A stretch of 64,000 nucleotides of DNA from assembly GCA_948099385.1 (NCBI GenBank), contig CANUEZ040000140.1:4030001-4094000 (forward strand), given 5' to 3'. Positions within the stretch are counted from its first letter, which is position 1. Every line of letters starts with the position of its first letter. The translations under genes were made by a program, and so were the position numbers. This document shows positions 22,930 to 33,838 of the stretch, piece after piece. Source of the stretch: Fasciola hepatica. Lineage: Eukaryota; Platyhelminthes; Trematoda; Plagiorchiida; Fasciolidae. The notes below the pieces were generated by a model, which saw nothing but the letters and a program-made list of their open reading frames with translations, was not told the DNA's origin and did no database searches.

Positions 22930-23525
22930 CTGGCTACGTGGTGCTTAGCCCCTTTATCTTGCTTGCTTTTGCTCATGGAGACTTTGTGAAGGTCGTGGTA
23001 AAACCCGAAGTCCCTGTGTTTTTCACCCTTCCTTGACTGAATACAGCGGCCCTTTATTCGGGCCTCAAACCTTTTTCTCCCTTTGAGATCTGTCTAGTAT
23101 GCCCGGCTGCAGCTAAGAAGGCTTCTCTGTGACCAGGGTTGGCGAACTGAACAAGCATAGGTCTTGGTTCGCAATCTTTAGAGTCAATCTTCCCGTTCCA
23201 CTGCCCCAACCTCATAACTCTTTTCACGGCTACCTGCTCGGGTATTTACACTGCTCGAAGCAAGTAGACCAGACGGTATCTCGTTGCACTGTCCCCAAGC
23301 TTTGCAACTTTCATGAACTGTTATTGAATTCTATGAAGTACAACTTTCCGGTTCCTTCCCAGGGCATTACCACTATTTTTCCTCAACGTAGTCAGAGTTT
23401 CAGAGATATTAGTGGCGTCTTGTTCTAACTTATTTACCCTCTCATTAAGGACAATTAATCCGTCTTCTGTGTCATGAGTCGGCAGACCAGCAGCTGCTTG
23501 CTGTTTCGGCTTTGATCAGGTGTTC
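22930..23525 (-). pseudogene. LINE ORF1 remnant (coiled coil plus RNA-binding-like domain)
   Basis: On the minus strand, about 23380-23500 encodes NERVNKLEQDATNISETLTT, a heptad-like stretch typical of the ORF1p coiled coil, followed by NRKVVLHRI and, after a stop, RLGQWNGKIDSKDCEPRPML and VQFANPGHREAFLAAA near 23110-23220. The last two pieces match the pattern of the RRM-like domain in LINE ORF1 proteins ('R.G......RP..V.F......A.L..A'). ORF1 proteins bind the element RNA. The frame is broken several times. The piece at 22673-22921 continues it with low similarity. Confidence 0.7.
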
Positions 23526-24224
23526 TTTAGGTCATCGGGCGTCCCTTGATGTCCATTGCTGTCCCAAATTGGCGCCAAACGTTCTTCTAAGGGTTTATTT
23601 AATTCGCTTCTTTGCCCTGGTTTCCCCTGCCCCCTGTTGGCTTCATTGTCTAACCTTATTGCTTCTTCGTATCACAGGGATATCCAGACAGGTTTATCAT
23701 ATTCACAGTAGAGCTGATAGTAATTCTTGCTTAACCCCGAGCACTTTGCGAAGAACCATGTTTGACAGGTGTTACAAGGAATTCCCGGGATGCCTGTCGA
23801 TACATTTCCCTCAGAACACCGAGGCCTTCCACACCGTTCGTCTACCCCGCCTGTTCAGTCTGATATTCTGAAGGTTGCGGGGTTTTTATTCGCTAATTTT
23901 CCCATGCTGCCAGTCTAACCGAAAAAAGGGAAATATGACTAATCTGGTAAGCTGAGGGATATCTAGTAGGACTGATTTCTGACTGAGATTGACCAATATC
24001 TAGGAGGATGACCGACTGGTATGTCCAGACAAACCGGCTCACCTTGTTATGGTTTTTGTCACTAGACACAGCCGCTTATTGTTAACTGTTTCTTTCTTCG
24101 TTGACTTGGTGGTAATTCTTTCTGACTGGTGGTTTGTTTTCTGTTTCTGTCTAGTTAGTAAGCTTCTTTCTTCTCTCTGTCTTCCATGCAGCCCAACGTC
24201 GCCGAGTAGGAAGGGACCCATGTA
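23526..24224. other. possible LINE 5' UTR and unassigned sequence
   Basis: Upstream of ORF1 of the minus-strand LINE, up to about 23880, the sequence may be its 5' UTR. No motif distinguishes it. From 23880 to the right direct repeat nothing is recognised. The minus frame 24039-24287 includes DVLNKITKAENHYMGPF, which lies inside the direct-repeat region and is not a known domain. Confidence 0.3.
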
Positions 24225-24605
24225 GTGATTTTCAGCCTTGGTTATTTTGTTTAACACATCACTGTTCACCTGAACTCGCTTCACCAAGCGTGGTGGTCAC
24301 TTGAATGTTCCCCGTGCACGCTACACGTAAGCTTTTCCAACATACACTAACCGCTCTCTCCCTACCTATAACGTTATCCTCTTCATGGGTTGTGGGGAAA
24401 ATTGCCCTGGAGATCATGGTGGTATATTGCAGTGTACCACTGTAACGGCCAGGTGGTTCAAGCGTGTTGAGACGGGCTAGCGAACGCACGTAATAAGGAA
24501 ACAGCTTGGTAAGGTCTAACCGACCTAAGAACTAGTTTTGACTGCATCTTGCTCCTCGTATTGGCGGTGAGCTGGAAGATAGATCACGGGACAACTGAAG
24601 GGGGT
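24225..24605. repeat. dispersed direct repeat, right copy
   Basis: Matches the left copy at 16485-16738 in the same orientation: the 'ggttattttgttt' block at about 24230-24361, the 'gcttggtaaggtctaacc' end at about 24504-24521, and the 'ggtgagctgga' block at about 24567-24580. Relative to the left copy there is about 140 bp extra (24362-24503), and the 'gagctgga' block is on the other side. Open minus frames here (24259-24489 and 24525-24725) show no recognised domain. Confidence 0.75.
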
Positions 24606-25327
24606 ATTCTGCTCAGCTTGGGTGGCGCAAAGCATTCTGTCTTGAAAAATCCATCGAACGTGAGACAGCGAGATTTTTGAACCGCGCTCACCGCACGCAA
24701 TCCTGCGGCCGGGACAGAGACCCACAAAACCAGCGGCATAATTATACCGAGGAATTCACGAAATCAGCAGCGTTTATTCCGAAAGGAAGGTTGTGTCGCT
24801 TTGGATGATTACTTATTTCCCGTTTGTGCCGCATACATTCATCCGGAACACGTGTTCCATAAGAGTTTCGTAATTCACTATGCTATCAGATAAAATCACC
24901 ATCATCAAAAAAATCCTCGGGGAAGTTGTAAAGTTATCAGTAAGGTATCTTTGTGATTTTTTAACGTTTTTGAAAGTTTCAACTCAGTTTGCCATCAAGT
25001 CGTCTGTCCGTGGATCGCTCACTAATGGACACACACAACACATTCACAAAATCATCCGTAAATAATAATCACTTTCAAATAAATCCAATGATGCTGTTAG
25101 GTCCGTTTTGCATGCGTACAGCAAAATTTGAGTTTAACATCTTTTATTTTCTAGATTACGCATTTGTCCCTGGATGTGAATACGGACGACGTCCGTTGGA
25201 AAAAGAATGGCACTAAACGGCCACTGGTTTGAAACTGCCCAACAAAAAGCCTTTCATAAGACACGCAATTGTTGCAGTCAAGGGCAAGCCATCAAGTTCA
25301 TCGCCATTAACTGAACCCCCGAAACTA
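24606..25327. other. transition to AT-rich sequence, no gene
   Basis: Near 24750 the composition changes from GC-richer, element-dense sequence to AT-richer sequence. Small open frames (24880-25065, 24989-25216) are short and unrecognised. No feature is supported. Confidence 0.4.
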
Positions 25328-26115
25328 TTCGCTCCCACCCTAGATTCTCAGAAAAACCGGTGACCGTCATTGAAAGACATAAAGCCTTGGTATATAAATG
25401 CCACAAATCAACGCAATGCGAGACGAGGACGCAGTTACCTAAGTTATCAGTTTCTTCGAAATAAACCTCGCTATCTTCCAAAATTTATCTCATCCATTTG
25501 GTGTAATAAACTCCTCCTAAGACGTTCTAATAATTGACAACTTATCGTAAATCGCAACTCCAAGTGATCCTCCGATTTAGTTCATAGTTCATTCGTAGTT
25601 GTACATCACAGTCCTATTTTTCGAGGAATAAACATCCACGTTGTCCAACGTATTCTACTATTTTCCTAAACATAGCTGCTCCCATACATAGGATATCAGA
25701 TACGTCTCCGTTTTGCTGAAAATTTCTCAACCAAACCATCCTCGATCTTTGTAAGCAAACAATTACGTTGTCCAACGTTTTATTAAGTGCGATTGTCCCA
25801 CCTTTCCACATCTTCATATATCAGATTTGATGACCACATAACGCAACAACGACGAACATCAATTGACAATTCGGAATGAAGCAGACATCGAATTGCGAAT
25901 TTGTTCAAGTTTTCAGTATACCGTTTTTGTGACAAACCTGGTGATTTTCACAAGAGAACATTTTAATGAATGATAAGTTAGTATATTTAATCGAAAGAAT
26001 GGATAGTGGTAAATGGACTAAGAAGCCGGTAATAAGGATGGATAAGGGAAAGAAGAGGTATCAATTGCAACGTTTTTTCACTCGATGGGCGTGGCCCAGC
26101 GCGCTCTCGGTTGAG
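25328..26115. repeat. left arm of a 788-bp inverted repeat
   Basis: The left arm runs from 'ttcgctcccacc' (25328) to about 'gcgcgctctcggttg' (26115). Its reverse complement is found at 27139-27926 with only scattered differences; a 201-bp part (25614-25817) matches 27437-27640 so closely that both encode the same 67 codons. The arm contains two copies of the near-palindrome acgttgtccaacgt (25638-25651 and 25765-25778). The 67-codon frame is non-conserved by motif and is best treated as a by-product of the repeat. Confidence 0.95.
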
Positions 26116-27138
26116 AAAGAGCATATCAAGAGATTAGAGGTTGATCACGTCTAGCCTGTGAATTATTTCGAAAGAGCAAAGTTTATTCAATTTCACCGTA
26201 GGGACTCATAGGTTATCTGAGCCCTCTCTATTCAACTACAACCGCGAGCTGCCGAATGTAATTTCTGTGATCATGGTCATCGAAAAGTCAAGCTGCAGCT
26301 TGAAGTGCAACTTTGTGATCATCCGTTTGCTGTTATTGACTGTTCCCCGTTGCAGTAAAAGCTTTTCCAAACACTGCACTTCAAAACGTAAGTGATATAT
26401 GTGAAACACATCATATTGCCGATAACCTCAATGATCCTACTGTTTCCGTCGTATGAGGTTCTTCTGCGAAGCCATCCGATGTGCTCTCAGTATTTTAAAA
26501 GTCCAGTGTGAATCCAAATAGTCGATCTTCTCTGAACAATTTTCGGGTAATTGTGAGTCTTATGGGGAAACTGTTCCGCCTAATACGTCACATTTGAAAA
26601 GCGAAGTGTTTCATTCCACCTGTTTCGCTTTTATTTATATTGTGCATACTTCCTCTGCTTAACCTTCTCAGCACACTCCTTTGCCCATTTTTGTTTGCCA
26701 AGAAGTCTTAAATTGTTTTAACATTGTCGTAGTATATACTAGAGATCGGTTAGTGTTCCACAAGTTTGGTGAGGTCGCAACACTTACTTCGTTTTTCACT
26801 TTCTGCTAAGCTTTTTTCTTATCTGCACTCCATTCATGGGGTTCGATAACTGCAGAGACAGTGATTCCCTTGACACTCATTCCAGTAGTAATATACCGTC
26901 CGATTTGGCGCCAAGTAACCCTCAAATTTGGTATTGCGGGTTTTGCTACTTGAGTTATCGTCGAACACACCCGTGGTTCAGTCTCTTCCTTTTGATGTGG
27001 CTATAGACTTTGAGGACCTCCTTGATTCTATCTTTACATAAAATTCCCAAATCAAACTCAAGGAGTGCGTTAGGCCACGCTGGGCTAACATTTGGCCAAT
27101 GTGGGGCTGCACCTTTAGAAATGTTGGGCAACGTTGCC
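26116..27138. other. spacer between the inverted-repeat arms
   Basis: About 1.02 kb between the arms. No open frame of note. The right end (27060-27138) is enriched in 'ggccacgctgggc', 'ttggccaatgtgg' and 'gttgggcaacgttgcc' type short palindromic words. No transposase or other gene was seen, so if this is a mobile element it is non-autonomous. Confidence 0.6.
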
Positions 27139-27926
27139 TGCCAATGGGAGCGCGTTGGGCCACGCCCATCGAGTGAAAAAACGTTGCAATTGATACCTCT
27201 TCTTTCCCTTATCCATCCTTATTACCGGCTTCTTAGTCCATTTACCACTATCCATTCTTTCGATTAAATATACTAACTTATCATTCATTAAAATGTTCTC
27301 TTGTGAAAATCACCAGGTTTGTCACAAAAACGGTATACTGAAAACTTGAACAAATTCGCAATTCGATGTCTGCTTCATTCCGAATTGTCAATTGATGTTC
27401 GTCGTTGTTGCATTATGTGGTCATCAAATCTGATATATGAAGATGTGGAAAGGTGGGACAATCGCACTTAATAAAACGTTGGACAACGTAATTGTTTGCT
27501 TACAAAGATCGAGGATGGTTTGGTTGAGAAATTTTCAGCAAAACGGAGACGTATCTGATATTCTATGTATGGGAGCAGCTATGTTTAGGAAAATAGTAGA
27601 ATACGTTGGACAACGTGGATGTTTATTCCTCGAAAAATAGGACTGTGATGTACAACTACGAATGAACTATGAACTAAATCGGAGGATCACTTGAAGTTGC
27701 GATTTGCGATAATTTGTCAATTATTAGAACGTCTTAGGAGGAGTTTATTACACCAAATGGATGAGATAAATTCTGGAAGATAGCGAGGTTTATTTCGAAG
27801 AAACTGATAACTTAGGTAACTGGGTCCCCGTCTCGCATTGCGTGGATTTGTGGCATTTATATACCAAGGCTTTATGTCTTTCAATGACGGTCACCGGTTT
27901 TTCTGAGAATCTAGGGTGGGAGCGAA
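27139..27926. repeat. right arm of a 788-bp inverted repeat
   Basis: Reverse complement of 25328-26115. The arm ends at 'ggtgggagcgaa' (27926), after which the two flanks diverge immediately ('caaca' here, reverse complement of 'aacta' on the left). Differences noted by eye include two changes in the 'ggtaactgggtccccgtc' stretch (27815-27832) and a C/T change near 27412. No target-site duplication was evident outside the arms. Confidence 0.95.
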
Positions 27927-28535
27927 CAACATCTTCAATTTAGAAGCAACAAATATCTATATTAGTATTAGGTGAGATGTTACATATTATGAGATTCATC
28001 ATGCATTAGGTAATTCCGAACCTTTGAATACCGTAGAAGCAAAGTAGGTTTTCGTCATCCTTGTTGGGGATGGTCAGAGTGCACATCTGATAAGCCAGAA
28101 CTGGGACTCGAACACGGGGCGAACGATTGAAAATCGAACATCTTCTTGGGCAACAATGAGCCTGTGTTCTTAAGTGGCCTCTCGTTTCCCACTTCCAAAC
28201 TGACAGTATGTTAGTGTAAATTCAGCCAAAATAAGCACCGTCACCCTCAAATGAAAATGCGTAATCTAGAATACGGTAGGTTGGAACTACTGATTTATGT
28301 GAACGACTACTTCATAAGATTTATTTGAAAGCGGTGAAACATTTGCAGGTGATAGTATGAATTGGTGCGCTGATTGTGTCCGATAATACGCCATCTGTTT
28401 AATACTTGATGAGGAGACTTGACGGCAAACTTTGTGAAAGTTTGCCCATAACATTAAAACACTGTAAATTCTTTTTGTATATATAGCGGTGTAAAAATAT
28501 ACACATGGAACACAGTATAAATTTGTAGACATAAA
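27927..28535. other. unassigned, contains a tRNA-like repeat fragment
   Basis: AT-rich with no gene. On the minus strand at about 28055-28125 there is a B-box-like word (cgtgttcgagtccc) within sequence that resembles 62808-62870 ('gacaagcc...gggag/ctc...ggggtgaacga'), so this is a dispersed, possibly tRNA-derived, repeat. The frame at 28287-28532 (minus) is unrecognised. Confidence 0.45.
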
Positions 28536-29600
28536 TTGAAATTAAAATACCACCTGGAGTAACTCTACCTTCCTTTTGGGAATACTAGTTACTCACTTCA
28601 TGAAATCTCCAGCATGATTTTTCCGCTGGCCGTGAGGGTCCCTTGATGAACGACTTGAATTTTCCCAAATGCCTTTCACAAGGAAAACAGGTGAAATTGT
28701 CTGAATTCCTATAGTAGGGCAGGTTATCCGCTAGATATCTTAAGCAATGAGCTTAGTACACAACTTCTGGAAAGTATACGTGGAAAATGTTTTGTACAAA
28801 AACCAGCAAAAGTATGTGTACGAAACCAACATAAAGTAGGTGTGGCTCATGATGCTAAAACAATATACATGGATAGGAATACCAACAAAAAGTGACCAGA
28901 CAGGTGATTTAGAAATTAGTCACACAAACAAACTGGAACGAAGTGCAGAATAAAGTGGCCATATTCGGTTGTCTTAAAACGTTCCACATCACGCGTGTGA
29001 CGACATTACCGCTGGAAATTACATGGAATAGGTGCGTGCATTTGCAGTGTTCCATCGCTCGGTTCATTCACAATGGTGCTATTTAAGCGACAATGCTGTA
29101 CACGCCCGCCTTTTAGCCAGGCATTAAGAAGCCTCTGAGTTAAGTTCAAGAGTACCGGATACACATAATCCTGGGGGACTTTATTAACAATGTCAGTTGG
29201 AAGATTTATGAATAGACTGTCACCTATGTGATGACGTCGATACTTTTTCTCACGAAAATCAGCATATGTTCGTCCGCTAGCGTCCGTGAGGGGGAATGCG
29301 ATTATTCCTTCAAAGTGCAATCCACACTGGATGCATTTATCACAGCCGAACCATTACCCAAGACGTTTCACTTGGTGCACGTATGTCCTAGCGGGTTTAT
29401 CACATTAAATAGTCATCGTTCGACATATTACGGTGCAATTACCATACAGTATGCCATTATGAATGATATCCATGAATTCATTTACCGTTCTTTGTACATA
29501 TACGTCGACTGGAAACGGTTTTGTTGAATCACAGCGTATTCTGACAGTTATTATTGGTATGCTGACTGCTCGAACTAAGCTTGCCAAATCTGGCCATAAC
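28535..29600 (-). pseudogene. degenerate transposase-like gene (Tnp2-like family)
   Basis: On the minus strand, pieces of one protein follow each other. RCDSTKPFPVDVYVQRTVNE and FMDIIHNGILYGN lie at about 29430-29545, FGCDKCIQCGLHFEGIIAF with two cysteines at about 29285-29345, and INLPTDIVNKVPQDYVYPVL followed by NLTQRLLNAWLKGG at about 29095-29205. IPCNFQRXCRHTRDVERFKT is near 28975-29030, and after a stretch with stops LADNLPYYRNSDNFTCFPCE and RHLGKFKSFIKG lie near 28630-28740. These resemble, from memory, a widespread animal family of transposon-encoded proteins ('D..H.V.LGV.K.LL..W', 'C.F.R..R.......WKATE.R.FLLY', 'FSCF..E..L..LK'). At least four breaks make it a pseudogene. The superfamily (CACTA/EnSpm-like or other) is uncertain. 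Confidence 0.65.
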
Positions 29601-30411
29601 TGGAGTTTTGAAGACTAATATAACGTTAAACCCTCAACGTTGACCTAGAAATCGACGGAGTTCGGCACTCTTGACATGCCACCTGTGCACTGAACCTAAC
29701 CGCCTAGGAGTCCAATGTATAAAAGTACAAGCCATCTGATAACTGTATCTTCTCAAACTACCATTCTGTACGAGATAATTTCCGTGGGTGGAGTGGAATA
29801 TCTGGCAAACGATAACTTAAAGCTTACAGCATGTTTTGATGTTGCATGGAGGTAATTAAAAATTGGACAATTACAGCAAAAGCCCATCAGTGTTGATGTC
29901 GCCACACACGGTTCTTCCTAACTTTATCTCCTGACTCGTTTAAAAAAGTGAAACAATTTACCAATACACTAACCTGTATGAGTAATCGACTTTGACGTGT
30001 TGGTAATGGGTAAATCAAGGCTCGAAAAATCCACGGACCCCAATCGTGCTGTTAGCTTCAACTCTTGTGGTACTACTTGGACAGCCTGGACACCAAAAGA
30101 AACCTTATGCATTAAGATTGAAGAGATACTTGACAATATTCAGTTTTTCTTAGCATACCAATCGAATTCCATTTTATGACACAAACACGGGTGTTCTCAC
30201 GAGGTAACTTTGCCACAGATGAGGCATTTCTTCGCCCTGAGAGCCTTACTGAGCCTCTAACACCTCGTCAGTTTTGTCTCTTTAGACGTAACAATGCATT
30301 CTAATTCCCAGAATCTGAAGACAAATGACCAGCGTTACACAGCGACTAGTAATCAGTTCAGTATGTATTTCAAAAGTACAACACCACAAAAAGACTACCT
30401 TGCTTACGATG

Positions 30412-30477
<66 letters not shown>

Positions 30478-31145
30478 CATAAATAGGGATATATATATAT
30501 TGATAGGAAGCTGACAAAATACTTGAGTTAAAGTGAACTATATAAATGCGTCTTAGTTATCTCTATATGTCTTGAATTATTTTCCTCATAGAAAAAGCCG
30601 GACAGGGAACCCTGTCAATGAGAACAATTCAAACTAGTATGCCAGCGCCTGGTCACAATGGCTTTCAGTAAAGCTAAATGTGCTATTATTGTAACGCGTA
30701 TTGTATTACTCTTGTTATTATATTTCTTGTTGGAGTTCAAGAACATCTGTGTACTATTTCAAGGCACATGGTATGAGTCCTTTTATACCAACTGGGTTGG
30801 GTGTTGTGGTGATTAGAGAATTATCAGAATATGCTAAATTTCCCAAAATAATCAAGAAAACCGCAGCCTTTTGCTTCTTTGAAATGCTATTGCACGTGGT
30901 GCGGCACAGTTCAAAACTTTCGAAATAACCCTCAGTCTCGCACGCGGGCGATTTGAGACCCAAAACTTCAAGATTGCAGAATTGCATTGGTGAAATTCAC
31001 TGTCTCGACGTCAAATGTGAAATATGAATGAAGTGAGTGAACCCAATTGGATTACATAATTCAACGCAAACAGAAACTCGATTCACAATTCACAGACTGA
31101 TGAGATTTGTTAGGGACAGCCAGTAGAACCGAGCTAACATGTTAC
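29601..31145. other. unassigned AT-rich sequence
   Basis: No domain-bearing frame. It may hold the N-terminal part or terminal repeats of the transposase-like element, but nothing could be aligned. A pure TA microsatellite lies at 30414-30480. The short frames at 29997-30179, 30701-30928 and 30754-30987 are unremarkable. Confidence 0.35.
30414..30480. repeat. (TA)n microsatellite
   Basis: About 25-27 uninterrupted TA units followed by 'catacat'. It yields artefactual Tyr-Ile repeats in both strands. Confidence 0.97.
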
Positions 31146-31334
31146 CACATCGAGAGCGATTTCCATTAGAAGACCATTTACGGCTAAGAGTGCACGCGCC
31201 GAGTGGTCCGTGCCGACTCTCTCGATTGCATCGCTAATAAGCGTGGGGTGGTCCGGTGAACGGTACGTGGTGAAGAAAGGAACGATGCTAAAAGTGGGGT
31301 GTGACTCACTAATGTCGGAGTAGTCGTGGGCCAT
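31146..31334 (-). CDS. exon-like open frame, possible first coding exon
   Basis: On the minus strand an ATG in good context (purine at -3, G at +4) opens 63 codons that begin MAHDYSDISESHPTFSIVPF and continue FTTYRSPDHPTLISDAIERV. The frame is preceded three codons upstream by an in-frame stop and ends at GATGTG followed by GTAACA, a possible splice donor at 31145. Codon use is richer in C/G at third positions than the AT-rich surroundings, which argues for real coding sequence. No family was recognised and no following exon was found. It may instead be a fragment of a transposable element. Confidence 0.35.
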
Positions 31335-33838
31335 TTCACATTACGGGATGTGGGTGGCTATTTGGGAAATGCCTATTGTCCCTGCGAGAGCAAAGAAAAG
31401 AAAACGGAGCATCATACCATGACAAAGGAGAATAGACCATCCGTACTTGAGGCTAATCCATTGTTACTTCAAGTGAATCATAGGTAACTCCACGTGAAGC
31501 CACGGAGTTTTTCGCAGGAATTGAAGTGCAAATCACACATCTTTTTGATGAGTTCAAAAAACGGTTTCGAAGATTTACGACTGGTTGCAGGAATATCTCG
31601 AAATATAACCAAAGTCCCACAGTGATAAAAGAAAATATCACAAGGAAGAAATAGAGTGAATCTGAATAAATGCATTGAGTAACAAAGGAGAGCGTAATTG
31701 TAAATTTAACTCAGAATGAACTGAGAATACTTCGTTAGGACATCAGCAAATTCGGTACAGAGAAAGACTGTTTTCGGTGCTTCACAAGGGAATAAATACC
31801 ATGAATTTTCATAGGGGATGAAATTAAAGTAATCAAAAAAAACAAGAAAATTGGTGATAACGGTGACAACAAGTAACAATTTTTTATACCCACGTAGCTA
31901 CGGTACTACAGGGGTCACGGGACATGGTGCATATTGACAAGTGTCATTCAGAATTGCTTCATCTATCGGATTTGAAAAATAAATCCGTGCAATTCAAGCA
32001 CACAACGGACAACGTGAGAAAAACAGTTTCTCAGGTCACTGCGACATATTTACCAGATTTAATTCTGTGTGATCCAATAGTGCAAGGAGTATACCGATTC
32101 TTTAGCAAATGTGAGCAAGATGCGGTGAAAATATGTTCACAACACTTCAGAATAACTCACAGACAGACTAATGAATTCCTTTTTTGTTGATACAGTGTGA
32201 CAACTAGTTACAAAATCTGTATACTTAAATACAGTTCCCGGGATCCAGGAGGGAAGTTCATAACTTCCGTGCGGGGAAAAGGGCGAAAGCACAGCAGCTC
32301 GAAGAACGCCAGAGTTATTAATTAGGAATTCGGACGAAATGTAAGCTGGTCTAATGTTTGGTATTGGTCCCTAAAATAGTTGGTATGTCCTGCCAATGAA
32401 CAAGTTAAGCGGCTGAAGGAGTGACGCTTTTGTAGTAACATTGGTCTTAGGATGAATTCGAATACTGGAGAAAAGTTACAAAATATACGTTTAACGGATT
32501 TATAAGCTGTGTTTCGAGAATATTGGTTAGGATGAACTAGATAGGATACATGGCATTTTTCTTTTCATTTGACACTTCAGTGGCATGCGTATGTATTATT
32601 TTTAATTAGAGGAAGAGCATTGATGCTGCTTCACCTCCAAGTTGAAATACTTCAGTCGGCTGTTGCGAAATGTGCACCGAGATAATTGATTTAACGTCAA
32701 AATCTGCGGAATCAATAACCAGGTTGGTTGAGAAAAAGTTTCACATGGAACGAGAAAGTAATGTTCCCAGTAAGATTCTCATTTCGTGGTACATTGTAAA
32801 CCGAAGGGATTACTCTCATTCCACGTCATTCATCTTCAGAACTTTAGCTAGTTTATGGGTGGGTCACGTTTCGTAGAGTAGAATCACGGAACCGAAGAGA
32901 AAATACTAAATTAAATTAGAAATTAGGAAACGAGGATGACAGCTGCAGTGTCTGGTGCAGTAATAGGCGGAAGTGGAACTCAGGTAACTTCCAATGAGAT
33001 CTCGAGTTGTCGTATGACGAGTAAGAGTGTTCCCGTGTCCAATGCTGCTCAGAATCAACTGAATTTGAGTGGCAACAACGGCTGAGAAAATCCGAGCCAC
33101 TAGGAGGATATAGACGTCTCGGCACACTTGCATATCAGTTCGGAAGAAGTTACTGGCAGAAAATAAGTAGTACACGGTAGAGTTATTGACCATCTCATCA
33201 CGGGTACACTCCATTTACTTTTCCCCTAATCCAGGGAAGTCACATGATTCTTAGCTACTGTCAGTTGTCTCGGTAGTATAGACTGCTATTCGACCGATAA
33301 GACTGTCATCGAACTTACTGTATACGCAGTATATTGAAGTATGAATGCGGGATAACGAATAATCTGTTTATGTACAATCAACATAAGAATGTTTTAACGA
33401 TCAGCAGGGTTAAACTAGTCAATATTCGTTGATTTCGATGGGAGTGGGTTTTACTTATTATTATTATTTTGATCATAAAAACCAGACTCTTAGTTCCTCT
33501 AAGCCATAATGGGATATCCGAAAGCTTGTCTAAATGGGTCGAGTTACCCACCGCGAGCTAACTGTTAACTTTTATATTATCCCAGCATAAAGTTCCGGTG
33601 GCCATTTCGATGCCAGCAATGGAGGTACGACAAGAATTTGTTAGATCAATAAGCCCAGCGGCTATTCGTAAATGTCAGCGTAATCGACGAAACCAACAAC
33701 TGTTTTACATTATTAAGTACTTGAAAAAGGACCTAAATGTGAGCCTACGTAACAGTCCTGCCCAGTAAATATAATAAACTACAGATGTAGAAACTTCTTT
33801 ACCACAGCTCTAACCATTTTGCTTTTGTCGAGTGGAAG
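31335..33838. other. unassigned; several unrecognised open frames
   Basis: AT-rich, intron-like sequence. Minus frames at 31453-31675 and 32906-33214, and plus frames at 31924-32190 and 32670-32876, are open but lack recognisable domains. The region 32906-33214 is open in two overlapping minus frames and is downstream of the Ty3/gypsy gag-protease remnant, so it may be eroded pol sequence. That is a guess from position only. Short ATT repeats occur at about 33456-33470. Confidence 0.3.

Larger units (their letters stand above)
18065..23525 (-). mobile_element. degenerate CR1-like LINE (minus strand), interrupted by another LINE
   Basis: Reading from high to low coordinates, this element shows ORF1 (coiled coil and RNA-binding-like region, 22930-23520), the endonuclease N-terminus (22575-22660), a foreign plus-strand LINE (about 20.8-22.5 kb), the rest of the endonuclease (20200-20780), the linker (19405-20192), RT (18783-19320) and the C-terminus (18071-18271). 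The order is that of a complete CR1-like LINE. Many stops and frameshifts are present. Sequence above 23520 to about 23880 may be its 5' UTR. The 3' end is near 18065, with no clear tail repeat seen. Confidence 0.88.

Noticed and set aside
25614..27640. A conserved 67-residue protein encoded twice (25614-25817 minus, 27437-27640 plus)
   Set aside because: The duplication is explained by the inverted repeat; no motif or start context supports a gene.
30282..30482. Tyr-Ile repeat proteins on both strands
   Set aside because: Translations of the (TA)n microsatellite.
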